34,623 nt of DNA from Parabacteroides distasonis (GTDB lineage Bacteria > Bacteroidota > Bacteroidia > Bacteroidales > Tannerellaceae). A model generated the notes under the pieces. It did no database searches and had not been told where the DNA came from. It worked only from the letters and a program-made list of their open reading frames with translations. The position numbers and the translations under genes were made by a program. Below are positions 27,666 through 34,623 of this stretch, piece after piece (within the stretch, counting starts at the first letter, position 1; the number at the start of each line of letters is the position of its first letter). The stretch covers positions 1-34,623 of the forward strand of contig NZ_SRYM01000045.1 of the NCBI RefSeq assembly GCF_004793765.1, given 5' to 3'.

Positions 27666-27684
27666 TGCGAAATATAATTTGGAT

Positions 27685-30399
27685 ATGAAGAATACTTACA
27701 AATTGATATTATTGCTGCTCCTTATCGTCCAAGCTTCTTGGGGGCAGGACGTGAAGGGGGTCGTGAGGGATGCCGAGACTAAGGAACCCTTGGCGGGCGT
27801 GAACGTCTTTTATAAAGATAAAGGGGGGACGCGCGGAACCGCTACGGATATCAATGGCTATTATGAGCTGAAAGTGACGGACGGAACTGCTATCTTGACG
27901 TTCAGCTACCTCGGCTATGAAGCCTTGGCGGATGAGGTCTATATTGGGCCGGGAGTGTTTTTGACGCATGATGTTTTCTTGAGACCCAAAGCGAGTATGA
28001 TGGACGAGATCGTCGTGAGCGTCGGGCGTTATGAGCAAAAGCTAAGCGATATTACCGTCTCTATGGAATTATTGAAAGCGAAAGATATCGCTCGGCAGTC
28101 TCCGAAAGATTTAACGGACGTATTGAAGAATATCTCCGGTGTAGACGTGACAGACCGGCAACCTTCCGTACGCGGTGGTACGGGATGGACCTATGGCGTG
28201 GGTAGCCGTTGCTTGATTTTGGTGGACGGAATGTCGGTATTAACTCCGGGTTCCGGCGAGATAAACTGGAATATGATCCCGATGGAGAACGTCGATCAAG
28301 TAGAGGTACTGAAAGGAGCCTCTTCCGTATTATATGGCTCTTCTGCCTTGAATGGTCTGATCCATGTGAAAACGAAACGCCCCGGATTAGATCCGGTAAC
28401 ACAGGTGAACGTACAAGGAGGATTGTATGGGAAGCCGCGCCAAGACGGGACGCCTTTATATGGAGGCTTGGATCTCTCTCATTCCCGTAGGATCGAGAAC
28501 GTTGATTTGACAGTGGGTGCTAATACATTCTTGGACGATGGGTATCGGCAGGATAATTACAACCGTCGTGTCCGGGTCGGCGGGAACCTTACGTATCACG
28601 ATCCCCGGGTACAAGGGTTGAACTATGGCGTGAACGTGAATTACTTGTATAATGATTATACCGGTTTCTTTATCTGGCGTTCTCCGGAGGAGCCCTATAT
28701 TCAGTCTCCGCTGGCGAATATGGGACGCCGTGAGCATACATTTTATATAGATCCTTTCTTGAGTTATACAAATTCGGAAAAAGGGACGACTCATCGTTTC
28801 AAGGGGCGTTTCTTCCATCGGGGAAGCCGTATCATCACGCATACCACGGATAAGTCTCTTTTTGACATAACGAATAATATGGGTTTTGATATCTCATCTG
28901 TTCCGGAGATTATCAATATGGCGCAAAACTGGCAAACCGAATTATTGCCGACCTTCTTACCGTATTTGCCGGAGGTGATGAACGGGAAGGTGAGCGGACT
29001 GATGGGTGAATTGGGCAAGTTGGGAAATCATTTTTTCCCGACAGCTACCTCGGCGGATTATATGGACTTGATTTCTTGGGTGATGGGACGTACTCCGCTA
29101 CCCGATAAGAATAACGTAGGGACTTGGTTGGTAGATGCCATGAAACCGGTGGAGAAAAAAGCACCGGAGGCTACGGATCATACCTATTCCTATAATCTGG
29201 ATTACCAATTCAGCAAGAAGTTCGATCATTCACAACTCACGGTTGGAGGTACTTATGAGCGTATTCATGCGGATTCGAAAGTGACCGGGCAGCATAGTAG
29301 CGATAATGTGGCTACTTTCCTGCAATATGATCATACGTTTATCGATCGTTTGAATGTCTCGGTCGGTGTTCGTCTGGAGTATTACCGGGTCGATGATTTC
29401 TACCGGGAAGCGGAGACGAAGGTTTTCGGGGCGAAGGTTCCGGTAAAACCTGTTTTCCGTGGAGGTTTGAATTATGAATTGGGTGAGTATAGTTTTATCC
29501 GGGCATCTTTCGGACAGGGATACCGTTATCCGTCCGTTACGGAGAAGTTTATCCTGAAGGATATCGGAGGTGTGGGAGCTTTCCCGAACGCTGAATTGAA
29601 AGCGGAGCAAGGTTATAATGCCGAACTTGGTTTCAAGCAAGGATATAAGTTCGGCAATTTGAAGGGCTTTGTCGATGTGGCCGGCTTTTATACCCGTTAC
29701 AAGGATATGATCGAGTTCTGTTTCGGCCTGTTTAATAATAAGACCTTCGATTATATCGATGGGCTTTCCAAGTTGTTCAATGCGTTCTCTAGCGGCGACG
29801 GCTTAGGAATCGGCGCTCAGTTCACGAACGTAGGCCGGGCAGAGATTTACGGGGTGGACTTGTCTACCTCGGGTGTGTATGAGTTTAACCGTGATACTCG
29901 TCTGGCATATACTTTGGGGTATGTTTATACGAATCCGATCGATATGGACGTGGATTCACGGAATGCGGAGGAGGAAGCGAATGATGACTTAATGGCGATG
30001 CGTTCGAAATCGAACGACAGTAAGTATTTAAAATATCGCCAGAAACATTCCGTAAAGGGGGTATTTGATCTGGAATGGAAACGGTTTAATATCGGAATGA
30101 ATATGTCATGGAAAAGCAAGACATTGGCGGTCGATTATTTTATGGTCGATGAGCGTACGAAAGCGGAGCCTAACCTGATGGATTATATGCGCTCGATGCT
30201 ATTCGGAAACTTACATGATTATTGGGCAGAGAACAATAAAGGATATTTCGTCATGGATATGCGTGTCGGGATGAAAGTGACGAAGAATATCCATGTACAA
30301 GGACTGGTGAACAACCTCTTAAACAAGCGCTATAGCGCCCGCCCGATGGATGTCGGCGCACCCCGGACTTTCATCCTGCAAGTAGGAGCCAATTTCTGA
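27685..30399 (+). CDS. TonB-dependent outer-membrane receptor
   Basis: 904 residues from the ATG at 27685. A signal peptide (1-20, LILLLLLIVQASWG) is followed by a carboxypeptidase-regulatory-like domain (about 22-105, GVVRDAETKEPLAGVNVFY ... DINGYYELKV), a TonB-box-like EIVVSVGR (near 112-119), a plug (about 125-235; LKNISGVDVTDRQPSVRGG, ILVDGM, VDQVEVLKGASSVLYGSSA) and a C-terminal barrel that ends in FILQVGANF. It should import a ligand such as a metal chelate or vitamin with energy from TonB-ExbBD. No SusD gene lies beside it, so a glycan-type SusCD pair is unlikely. The ligand cannot be named. It follows sprA with its own promoter. Confidence 0.92.
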   Translation: MKNTYKLILLLLLIVQASWGQDVKGVVRDAETKEPLAGVNVFYKDKGGTRGTATDINGYYELKVTDGTAILTFSYLGYEALADEVYIGPGVFLTHDVFLRPKASMMDEIVVSVGRYEQKLSDITVSMELLKAKDIARQSPKDLTDVLKNISGVDVTDRQPSVRGGTGWTYGVGSRCLILVDGMSVLTPGSGEINWNMIPMENVDQVEVLKGASSVLYGSSALNGLIHVKTKRPGLDPVTQVNVQGGLYGKPRQDGTPLYGGLDLSHSRRIENVDLTVGANTFLDDGYRQDNYNRRVRVGGNLTYHDPRVQGLNYGVNVNYLYNDYTGFFIWRSPEEPYIQSPLANMGRREHTFYIDPFLSYTNSEKGTTHRFKGRFFHRGSRIITHTTDKSLFDITNNMGFDISSVPEIINMAQNWQTELLPTFLPYLPEVMNGKVSGLMGELGKLGNHFFPTATSADYMDLISWVMGRTPLPDKNNVGTWLVDAMKPVEKKAPEATDHTYSYNLDYQFSKKFDHSQLTVGGTYERIHADSKVTGQHSSDNVATFLQYDHTFIDRLNVSVGVRLEYYRVDDFYREAETKVFGAKVPVKPVFRGGLNYELGEYSFIRASFGQGYRYPSVTEKFILKDIGGVGAFPNAELKAEQGYNAELGFKQGYKFGNLKGFVDVAGFYTRYKDMIEFCFGLFNNKTFDYIDGLSKLFNAFSSGDGLGIGAQFTNVGRAEIYGVDLSTSGVYEFNRDTRLAYTLGYVYTNPIDMDVDSRNAEEEANDDLMAMRSKSNDSKYLKYRQKHSVKGVFDLEWKRFNIGMNMSWKSKTLAVDYFMVDERTKAEPNLMDYMRSMLFGNLHDYWAENNKGYFVMDMRVGMKVTKNIHVQGLVNNLLNKRYSARPMDVGAPRTFILQVGANF

Positions 30400-30410
30400 C
30401 AATTCACCCG

Positions 30411-30443
30411 GTTGTAGAGACGGACACGCTTCGTCTCTACAAC
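30411..30443. repeat. REP-like palindrome, probable bidirectional terminator
   Basis: GTTGTAGAGACG (30411-30422) and CGTCTCTACAAC (30432-30443) form a perfect 12-bp stem with a 9-base loop. GTAGAGACG...CGTCTCTAC palindromes are widely dispersed in many bacterial genomes. It lies between the convergent receptor and ygjP-like genes and supplies the TAG stop and last Leu codon of the latter. Confidence 0.8.
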
Positions 30444-31135
30444 ATATGATAACTTTTCAATTCATTTCGTAAACGGATCGCTTGATTGTCCGTTACCTTG
30501 TCCATCAGTTTCCAGAACCTTTCGCTATGGCTCATCTCTATCGTATGGCAAAGTTCATGCAATAATACATAATCCACCAAATGCCAAGGAAGAAGCATTA
30601 GGTATAGTGAGAGGTTGACGCTTTTCCGTTGCGTACAACTTCCCCAATGCGTCTTGCTGTTGTTGATCTTTACCCCGGTCAGCGTAAAGCCGTGTTGCTG
30701 GGCCAACCGAGCGATCCGTTGGGGAAGCAATCGTTTCGCCTCGTGGCGGAATGCCTTTTCCAACATGGATTTCAGTAAGGATTGTACCTCTTCTCTCTCA
30801 AAACAGGTTTCTAAAGGACAGGCGATATGCAAGATTCCCTCTTCTAAGCGCATGTAGAAATTTTCCCTTTCCGTCCGGAAGATATGTGTCCGGAAGGTTG
30901 TGGCTTGCAATTGCGTCTGCTCGTCAATCAAAGGGCGTGCCGGATGTTTCTGGAGTGCCTTGATTAATTTCGGTTTGTTCTCCATGATAAAAGCGATCAT
31001 ACGTTTCTCATCTCCTCCGGGTGGCATCGTGGCGGTTATCTTTCCTTTTGATATCTTGAGCGTGTATCGAGTGGCCCGGGGAGTGGTACGAAGCGTTATG
31101 ACTCCCAAATCCTTGTCTTGTATATTCTTTTCCAT
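30437..31135 (-). CDS. YgjP-type zinc metallopeptidase-like protein (DUF45)
   Basis: 232 residues from the ATG at 31135. A GTG at 31144 is in frame but overlaps the -7 box, so it is unlikely to be used. The C-terminal part carries the family hallmarks: SKTHWGSCT, then NLSLYLMLLPWHLVDYVLLHELCH, with HELCH at 193-197 (His193, Glu194, His197) and His203 in EMSHSERFW as a third metal ligand. YgjP/DUF45 proteins resemble zinc proteases of the WLM/SprT type; a physiological substrate is not established. It is cytoplasmic with no signal peptide. Divergent from gpmI with promoters about 40 bases apart, and its end runs into a REP-like palindrome. Confidence 0.85.
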   Translation of the reverse strand: MEKNIQDKDLGVITLRTTPRATRYTLKISKGKITATMPPGGDEKRMIAFIMENKPKLIKALQKHPARPLIDEQTQLQATTFRTHIFRTERENFYMRLEEGILHIACPLETCFEREEVQSLLKSMLEKAFRHEAKRLLPQRIARLAQQHGFTLTGVKINNSKTHWGSCTQRKSVNLSLYLMLLPWHLVDYVLLHELCHTIEMSHSERFWKLMDKVTDNQAIRLRNELKSYHML

Positions 31136-31143
31136 TCCTGCCA

Positions 31144-31151
31144 CAAAAGTA
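31144..31151 (-). promoter_or_regulatory. -7 box of the ygjP-like gene
   Basis: On the minus strand TACTTTTG fits TAnnTTTG. The G is 8 bases from the ATG at 31135, so the message would be nearly leaderless. Confidence 0.6.
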
Positions 31152-31187
31152 ATACATTGAGAGAAACAATAATACGATGGAATTGAT

Positions 31188-31195
31188 TATCTTCG
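31188..31195 (+). promoter_or_regulatory. possible -7 box of gpmI
   Basis: TATCTTCG differs from TAnnTTTG at one base and lies 46 bases before the gpmI ATG. It is the best candidate in the short divergent region. Confidence 0.4.
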
Positions 31196-31241
31196 CGATC
31201 GTAAAGGTTAAAAACATAATCAATATAATAAATTAGCAATC

Positions 31242-32765
31242 ATGAGCAAAAAGGCACTTTTAATTATCTGTGATGGTTGGGGAATTGGTGACAAAGGTAA
31301 GGATGACGTGATCTTTAACACGCCTACTCCCTATTGGGACGAGTTGTTGAAAACGTATCCGAATTCACAGTTGCAGGCTTCTGGCGAGAACGTTGGTTTG
31401 CCTGACGGACAAATGGGTAACTCTGAGGTGGGCCACTTGAACATTGGTGCTGGCCGTATCGTTTACCAAGATTTGGTGAAGATTAACATCGCTTGCCGCC
31501 AGAATACGATCATGGAGAACCCGGAGATCAAACGTGCTTATAGCTATGCGAAAGAGAATAATAAGCAGATCCACTTCATGGGCTTAGTTTCCGATGGTGG
31601 TGTACATAGCTCTTTGGAGCATCTTTTGAAGTTGACGGATATCGCCAAGGAATACGGAATCAGCAAGGCTTATGTTCATTGCTTCATGGATGGCCGTGAT
31701 ACGGACCCGAAGAGCGGTAAAGGCTTTATCGAGACGTTGGAGAATCATCTGAAGACTACAGGCGGTAAGATCGCTTCTATCATCGGACGTTATTACGCTA
31801 TGGACCGTGACAAACGTTGGGAACGCGTGAAAGAGGCTTACGACTTATTGGTTGAAGGTAAGGGTAAGCAAGCCGAGTGCATGGTAAAAGCGATGGAAGA
31901 GTCGTATGCCGAAGGTGTAACGGACGAGTTCATCAAGCCGATTGTTCACGTTGAGAACGGAAAGCCGGTTGCTGTTATCGAGGAAGGCGATGTCGTGATC
32001 TTCTTCAACTATCGTAACGACCGTGCGAAAGAGCTTACGGTTGTATTGACTCAGCAAGATATGCCGGAGGCCGGTATGCATACGATCCCGGGCTTGCAAT
32101 ATTTCTGTATGACTCCGTACGACGCTAGCTTCAAGGGTGTTCATATCTTGTTCGACAAAGAGAACGTAAATAATACGTTGGGTGAGTTCTTGGCAAACGT
32201 AGGCAAGACTCAGTTGCATATCGCCGAGACAGAGAAATACGCCCATGTGACTTTCTTCTTCAACGGTGGCCGTGAGACTCCGTTCGATAGCGAGGAGCGT
32301 ATCTTGGTTCCTTCTCCTAAAGTGGCTACTTACGACTTGAAACCGGAGATGAGCGCTTTCGAGGTGAAAGATAAATTGGTGGACGCTATCAACACGAAGA
32401 AATTCGATTTCATTGTAGTGAACTACGCCAACGGTGATATGGTAGGCCATACAGGTATCTACAAAGCGATCGAGAAAGCGGTCGTAACGATCGACGCTTG
32501 TTTGCACGATACGGTTGAGGCCGCTAAAGCCAACGACTATGAGGTAGTCATCATCGCCGACCATGGTAATGCGGATCACGCCTTGAACGAGGATGGCACT
32601 CCGAATACGGCTCACTCGTTGAACCCTGTTCCATTCGTTTATGTGACAGCCAACAAGGACGCTAAAGTAGAGGATGGTATCTTGGCCGATGTGGCTCCTT
32701 CAATCCTTCATATCTTAGGCTTGCAACAGCCGAAGGAGATGACTGGCAAGTCATTGATTAAATAA
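31242..32765 (+). CDS. gpmI: 2,3-bisphosphoglycerate-independent phosphoglycerate mutase
   Basis: 507 residues, normal for the Mn2+-dependent iPGM, which interconverts 3- and 2-phosphoglycerate in glycolysis and gluconeogenesis. The alkaline-phosphatase-like fold shows LIICDGWG (Asp11, metal ligand), the catalytic Ser61 in [26 protein letters not shown], the [13 protein letters not shown] phosphate/sugar site, [12 protein letters not shown], and the C-terminal metal residues in [10 protein letters not shown] and TAHS. Codon use is the even, highly expressed type. A DUF3109 gene starts 16 bases after the stop, so the two are probably cotranscribed. Confidence 0.97.
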   Translation: MSKKALLIICDGWGIGDKGKDDVIFNTPTPYWDELLKTYPNSQLQASGENVGLPDGQMGNSEVGHLNIGAGRIVYQDLVKINIACRQNTIMENPEIKRAYSYAKENNKQIHFMGLVSDGGVHSSLEHLLKLTDIAKEYGISKAYVHCFMDGRDTDPKSGKGFIETLENHLKTTGGKIASIIGRYYAMDRDKRWERVKEAYDLLVEGKGKQAECMVKAMEESYAEGVTDEFIKPIVHVENGKPVAVIEEGDVVIFFNYRNDRAKELTVVLTQQDMPEAGMHTIPGLQYFCMTPYDASFKGVHILFDKENVNNTLGEFLANVGKTQLHIAETEKYAHVTFFFNGGRETPFDSEERILVPSPKVATYDLKPEMSAFEVKDKLVDAINTKKFDFIVVNYANGDMVGHTGIYKAIEKAVVTIDACLHDTVEAAKANDYEVVIIADHGNADHALNEDGTPNTAHSLNPVPFVYVTANKDAKVEDGILADVAPSILHILGLQQPKEMTGKSLIK

Positions 32766-32781
32766 GAGCTAGACGCATCTT

Positions 32782-33363
32782 ATGATCCAGATAGATGACA
32801 CTTTAGTAAGTCTTGACGTTATCGAGCGTTATTTTTTATGTGATCTTTCCAAATGTAAGGGGGAATGCTGCGTGGAAGGAGATTCCGGCGCTCCATTAGA
32901 GGATTCGGAGTTGGCGGAGCTCCAGAAAGTATTGCCTATTATCTGGAATGATTTATCCCCGAAAGCTCAAGAGGTCATTCATAAGCAAGGCGTAGCTTAT
33001 ATCGATGAGGAAGGCGATACGGTTACTTCTATCGTGAACGGTAAGGATTGTGTCTTTACCTGTTACGATGCCGATGGTACTTGTAAATGCGCTATCGAGA
33101 AAGCATACCGGGAAGGTAAGACGGATTTCTATAAGCCTGTTTCTTGCCATCTTTACCCGATACGTGTCACTCAGTATCGGGATTTCAAGGCCGTGAATTA
33201 TCATCGCTGGAGCGTTTGTAAGGCGGCGGAGATCTTAGGAAAGAAAGAGCAATTGCCGGTTTATAAATTCCTCAAGGAGCCCTTGATCCGCAAGTTCGGC
33301 GAGGCTTGGTATAAGGCTTTGGAAGAGTGTGCGGAGGAATGGAAGAAGCAGCGTGAGGAGTAG
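32782..33363 (+). CDS. cysteine-rich DUF3109 protein
   Basis: 193 residues with 11 cysteines: Cys20, 25, 29, 30, 90, 94, 101, 103, 122, 146 and 183. The order CDLSKCKGECC near the N-terminus and CVFTCYDADGTCKC in the middle, with SCHLYPIRVTQYRDFKAVNYHRWSVC, fits DUF3109, a Bacteroidota family related in pattern to the YkgJ zinc/iron-chelating proteins. No signal peptide, so it is probably cytoplasmic and may hold an Fe-S cluster or zinc. The function is unknown. It lies 16 bases after gpmI in a probable operon and ends in a strong terminator. Confidence 0.85.
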   Translation: MIQIDDTLVSLDVIERYFLCDLSKCKGECCVEGDSGAPLEDSELAELQKVLPIIWNDLSPKAQEVIHKQGVAYIDEEGDTVTSIVNGKDCVFTCYDADGTCKCAIEKAYREGKTDFYKPVSCHLYPIRVTQYRDFKAVNYHRWSVCKAAEILGKKEQLPVYKFLKEPLIRKFGEAWYKALEECAEEWKKQREE

Positions 33364-33383
33364 CTTTTAGATCGTTTATAAAT

Positions 33384-33452
33384 AAATCCCTTCAGCTTAT
33401 CCTGTTGTTAATAACTTGTTGAAAACAGGTGGAAGCTGAAGGGATTTGTTTT
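33384..33452. terminator. bidirectional terminator between DUF3109 and rpn genes
   Basis: A perfect 15-bp stem (AAATCCCTTCAGCTT at 33384-33398, AAGCTGAAGGGATTT at 33433-33447) encloses a second pairing (CCTGTT 33401-33406 with AACAGG 33424-33429). GTTTT follows on + and TTTATTT on -. It serves the two convergent genes. Confidence 0.85.
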
Positions 33453-34344
33453 ATAGCCGCTCTATTTCCTCAAGGGAAAGGCCGGTGCATTTTTGGATGA
33501 TAAGAGGGGTTATTCCTTCGGCTTTCATATTACGTGCCGTAGATTCTTTCCCTTTTTGTAGTCCTTTTTGTAGTCCTTCTCTTATTCCTTTTTCCATTCC
33601 TTGCTTGATCCCTTTCTCTACGGCGAAGTCTAGTGTGTTGTAATAATCGTTATAGACCTTCCACTCCTCCTCGTACTGCGCTCGTTGTTTGGGGGTGAGG
33701 TTCGCCATGGATCCGATGCGTTCCAACCGCTCGAATATGGCCTTGCGTGCCTTGAAAGGCATTCTGTCTAATGTATCCATATGCTTTAGTACATAAATCC
33801 AACGTTCAAAATCTGTCTCGCATGCTTCCTCCTCTTTGTTGAATCGAGGAAGCTCAATATAGATTTGGCGGAACTTGGGGTTGAATACCTGTCCGTTCTC
33901 CCGGTCCGCCAATATGATGTCCCTTCGGAATTTTCCCTCCTTCCCGTTATTGTCTGACCCGTTCTCTTCGTCGAGCGTGAAGTTCAAGAAGAATACTCCG
34001 TAAACGGCCGCCAGCTCATAGTCCCATGTTCCCTTTATACCCTGTTCCACTACCGAGTGCGAGAGGTAATATAAGGCCCTGTCCTTGAAGTGGGGCTGTT
34101 CCCTGTTCTGCATCTCGATTATGATCCGTTCGCCCTTGTCGGTCTCGCAATGGATATCGAAGATGACCTTCCTTCCTTGCGTCGTCTCGGGCAATCGCTC
34201 GTTGTTCATGATCCTAAGGTCGGTGATCGTATGCTCTCCGGCCAAGAGGTCGTTCAGGAACTCGATCAAGATGTCTTTGTCTACTTCCCTACCGAATATG
34301 TGCTTGAAGCCGAAATCGGTGAAGGGATTGATAAATCTTCCCAT
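33451..34344 (-). CDS. Rpn-family PD-(D/E)XK nuclease / putative transposase (PDDEXK_2)
   Basis: 297 residues. It starts with MGRFINPFTDFGFKHIFGRE, the standard opening of PDDEXK_2 (Rpn) proteins. The active site is visible as Asp63 (VIFDIHC) and Glu77-x-Gln79 (IIIEMQ), the ExQ form typical of this family. A mid-domain with FFLNFTLDEE and DIILADRENGQVFNPKFRQIYIELPRF follows. The C-terminal part has a lysine/glycine helical repeat (GIKQGMEKGIREGLQKGLQKGK) common in the family and a final segment that may be helical. Rpn proteins cut DNA and promote recombination; some have been linked to phage defence. It is intact, monocistronic and convergent with the DUF3109 gene. A possible -7 box with one mismatch lies at 34405-34412 on the minus strand. 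Confidence 0.88.
   Translation of the reverse strand: MGRFINPFTDFGFKHIFGREVDKDILIEFLNDLLAGEHTITDLRIMNNERLPETTQGRKVIFDIHCETDKGERIIIEMQNREQPHFKDRALYYLSHSVVEQGIKGTWDYELAAVYGVFFLNFTLDEENGSDNNGKEGKFRRDIILADRENGQVFNPKFRQIYIELPRFNKEEEACETDFERWIYVLKHMDTLDRMPFKARKAIFERLERIGSMANLTPKQRAQYEEEWKVYNDYYNTLDFAVEKGIKQGMEKGIREGLQKGLQKGKESTARNMKAEGITPLIIQKCTGLSLEEIERL
33551..33578 (-). repeat. 12-bp tandem repeat inside the rpn gene
   Basis: Two exact copies of CCTTTTTGTAGT (33551-33574, + strand) and a partial third copy. On the coding strand it encodes LQKG repeats in the C-terminal helix. Copy-number changes would keep the frame and alter linker length. Confidence 0.75.
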
Positions 34345-34623
34345 AGTTGTTTATAGGTTTTAGTGATTAATAGGAGAGAGATGGCTCTTTTCCACCTCTG
34401 GCTGTAAAGATACGATTTTTATTATAAGGGGACTCATTTCAGCTTTGAAAAAAGGAGGTGTTGGTCAACGCTGATACTATCGTTATTGCGATTGCGGTCG
34501 TAAGCCTTTTACGATGGGCATTCAAAGGTTGTCATATCTGCTTTTTATGAGTGATCGTAGCCTAGTCATTATATTAACGTACGCATGTACATTATATCAT
34601 TAGGTAAAAATGGCTCATGTGAT
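34345..34623. other. gene-free edge region
   Basis: About 280 bases upstream of the rpn gene, to the window end. I see no gene. It holds the leader of rpn, a TCGTAA/TTACGA hairpin near 34499-34514 and a copy of TTACGATGGGCATTC (34509-34523) that also occurs at 1651-1665. Confidence 0.45.

Noticed and set aside
31845-32615. 256-codon minus-strand frame inside gpmI
   Set aside because: It is a shadow of gpmI: the + strand protein has all catalytic motifs, and the antisense product resembles nothing known.
1-34623. CRISPR arrays, tRNA and rRNA genes, riboswitches
   Set aside because: I looked for regular spaced repeats, tRNA cloverleaf ends and rRNA signatures and saw none that I could support.

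Overview
The window looks like chromosomal DNA from a gut-type Bacteroidota of the order Bacteroidales, most likely Parabacteroides (P. distasonis-like). This rests on several independent signs: Bacteroidota-type -7 boxes (TAnnTTTG) in front of many genes, a lipoprotein TamA homologue (TamL) with TamB, a full-length SprA/Sov protein, a DUF3244 protein, a DUF3109 protein and a PDDEXK_2 'Rpn' nuclease. The genus is an inference from gene content, not from an alignment.

Layout. 1-1284: a PlsB/PlsC-like acyltransferase on the + strand with a strong terminator. 1285-1701: a gene-free convergent gap holding an elaborate palindrome. 1702-9436: a minus-strand operon read from a promoter at 9429-9436. 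Its order is an orphan TonB 'plug' protein, then tamB, then tamL, with tamB and tamL overlapping by ATGA. 9551-10363: an inositol-monophosphatase-family gene on +, divergent from the TAM operon. 10561-12847: an AT-rich pair made of a membrane-anchored TPR/HTH regulator and a small secreted DUF3244 protein. 12848-13830: AT-rich DNA with a decayed IS1182-type transposase remnant. 13828-19467: a four-gene operon, dxs-trkA-trkH-SMP-30-like lactonase. 19487-27584: ruvA and the 2472-residue SprA. 27658-30399: a TonB-dependent receptor. 30437-31135 (-): a YgjP-type metallopeptidase, divergent from gpmI. 31188-33363: gpmI and a cysteine-rich DUF3109 gene. 33384-33452: a shared bidirectional terminator. 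33451-34344 (-): an Rpn-type PD-(D/E)XK nuclease. 34345-34623: no gene seen.

How the parts fit. Much of the window concerns the cell envelope. TamB and TamL form the translocation and assembly module, SprA is the outer-membrane translocon of the type IX secretion system, and the TonB receptor imports substrates. The acyltransferase acts in lipid synthesis. dxs feeds isoprenoid (and thus undecaprenyl and quinone) synthesis, and TrkAH takes up potassium. ruvA (recombination) and gpmI (glycolysis) are core genes.

The least explained parts are the regulator/DUF3244 pair in the AT-rich island, the barrel-less plug protein that heads the TAM operon, the long N-terminal extension of TamL, and several palindromic intergenic elements.
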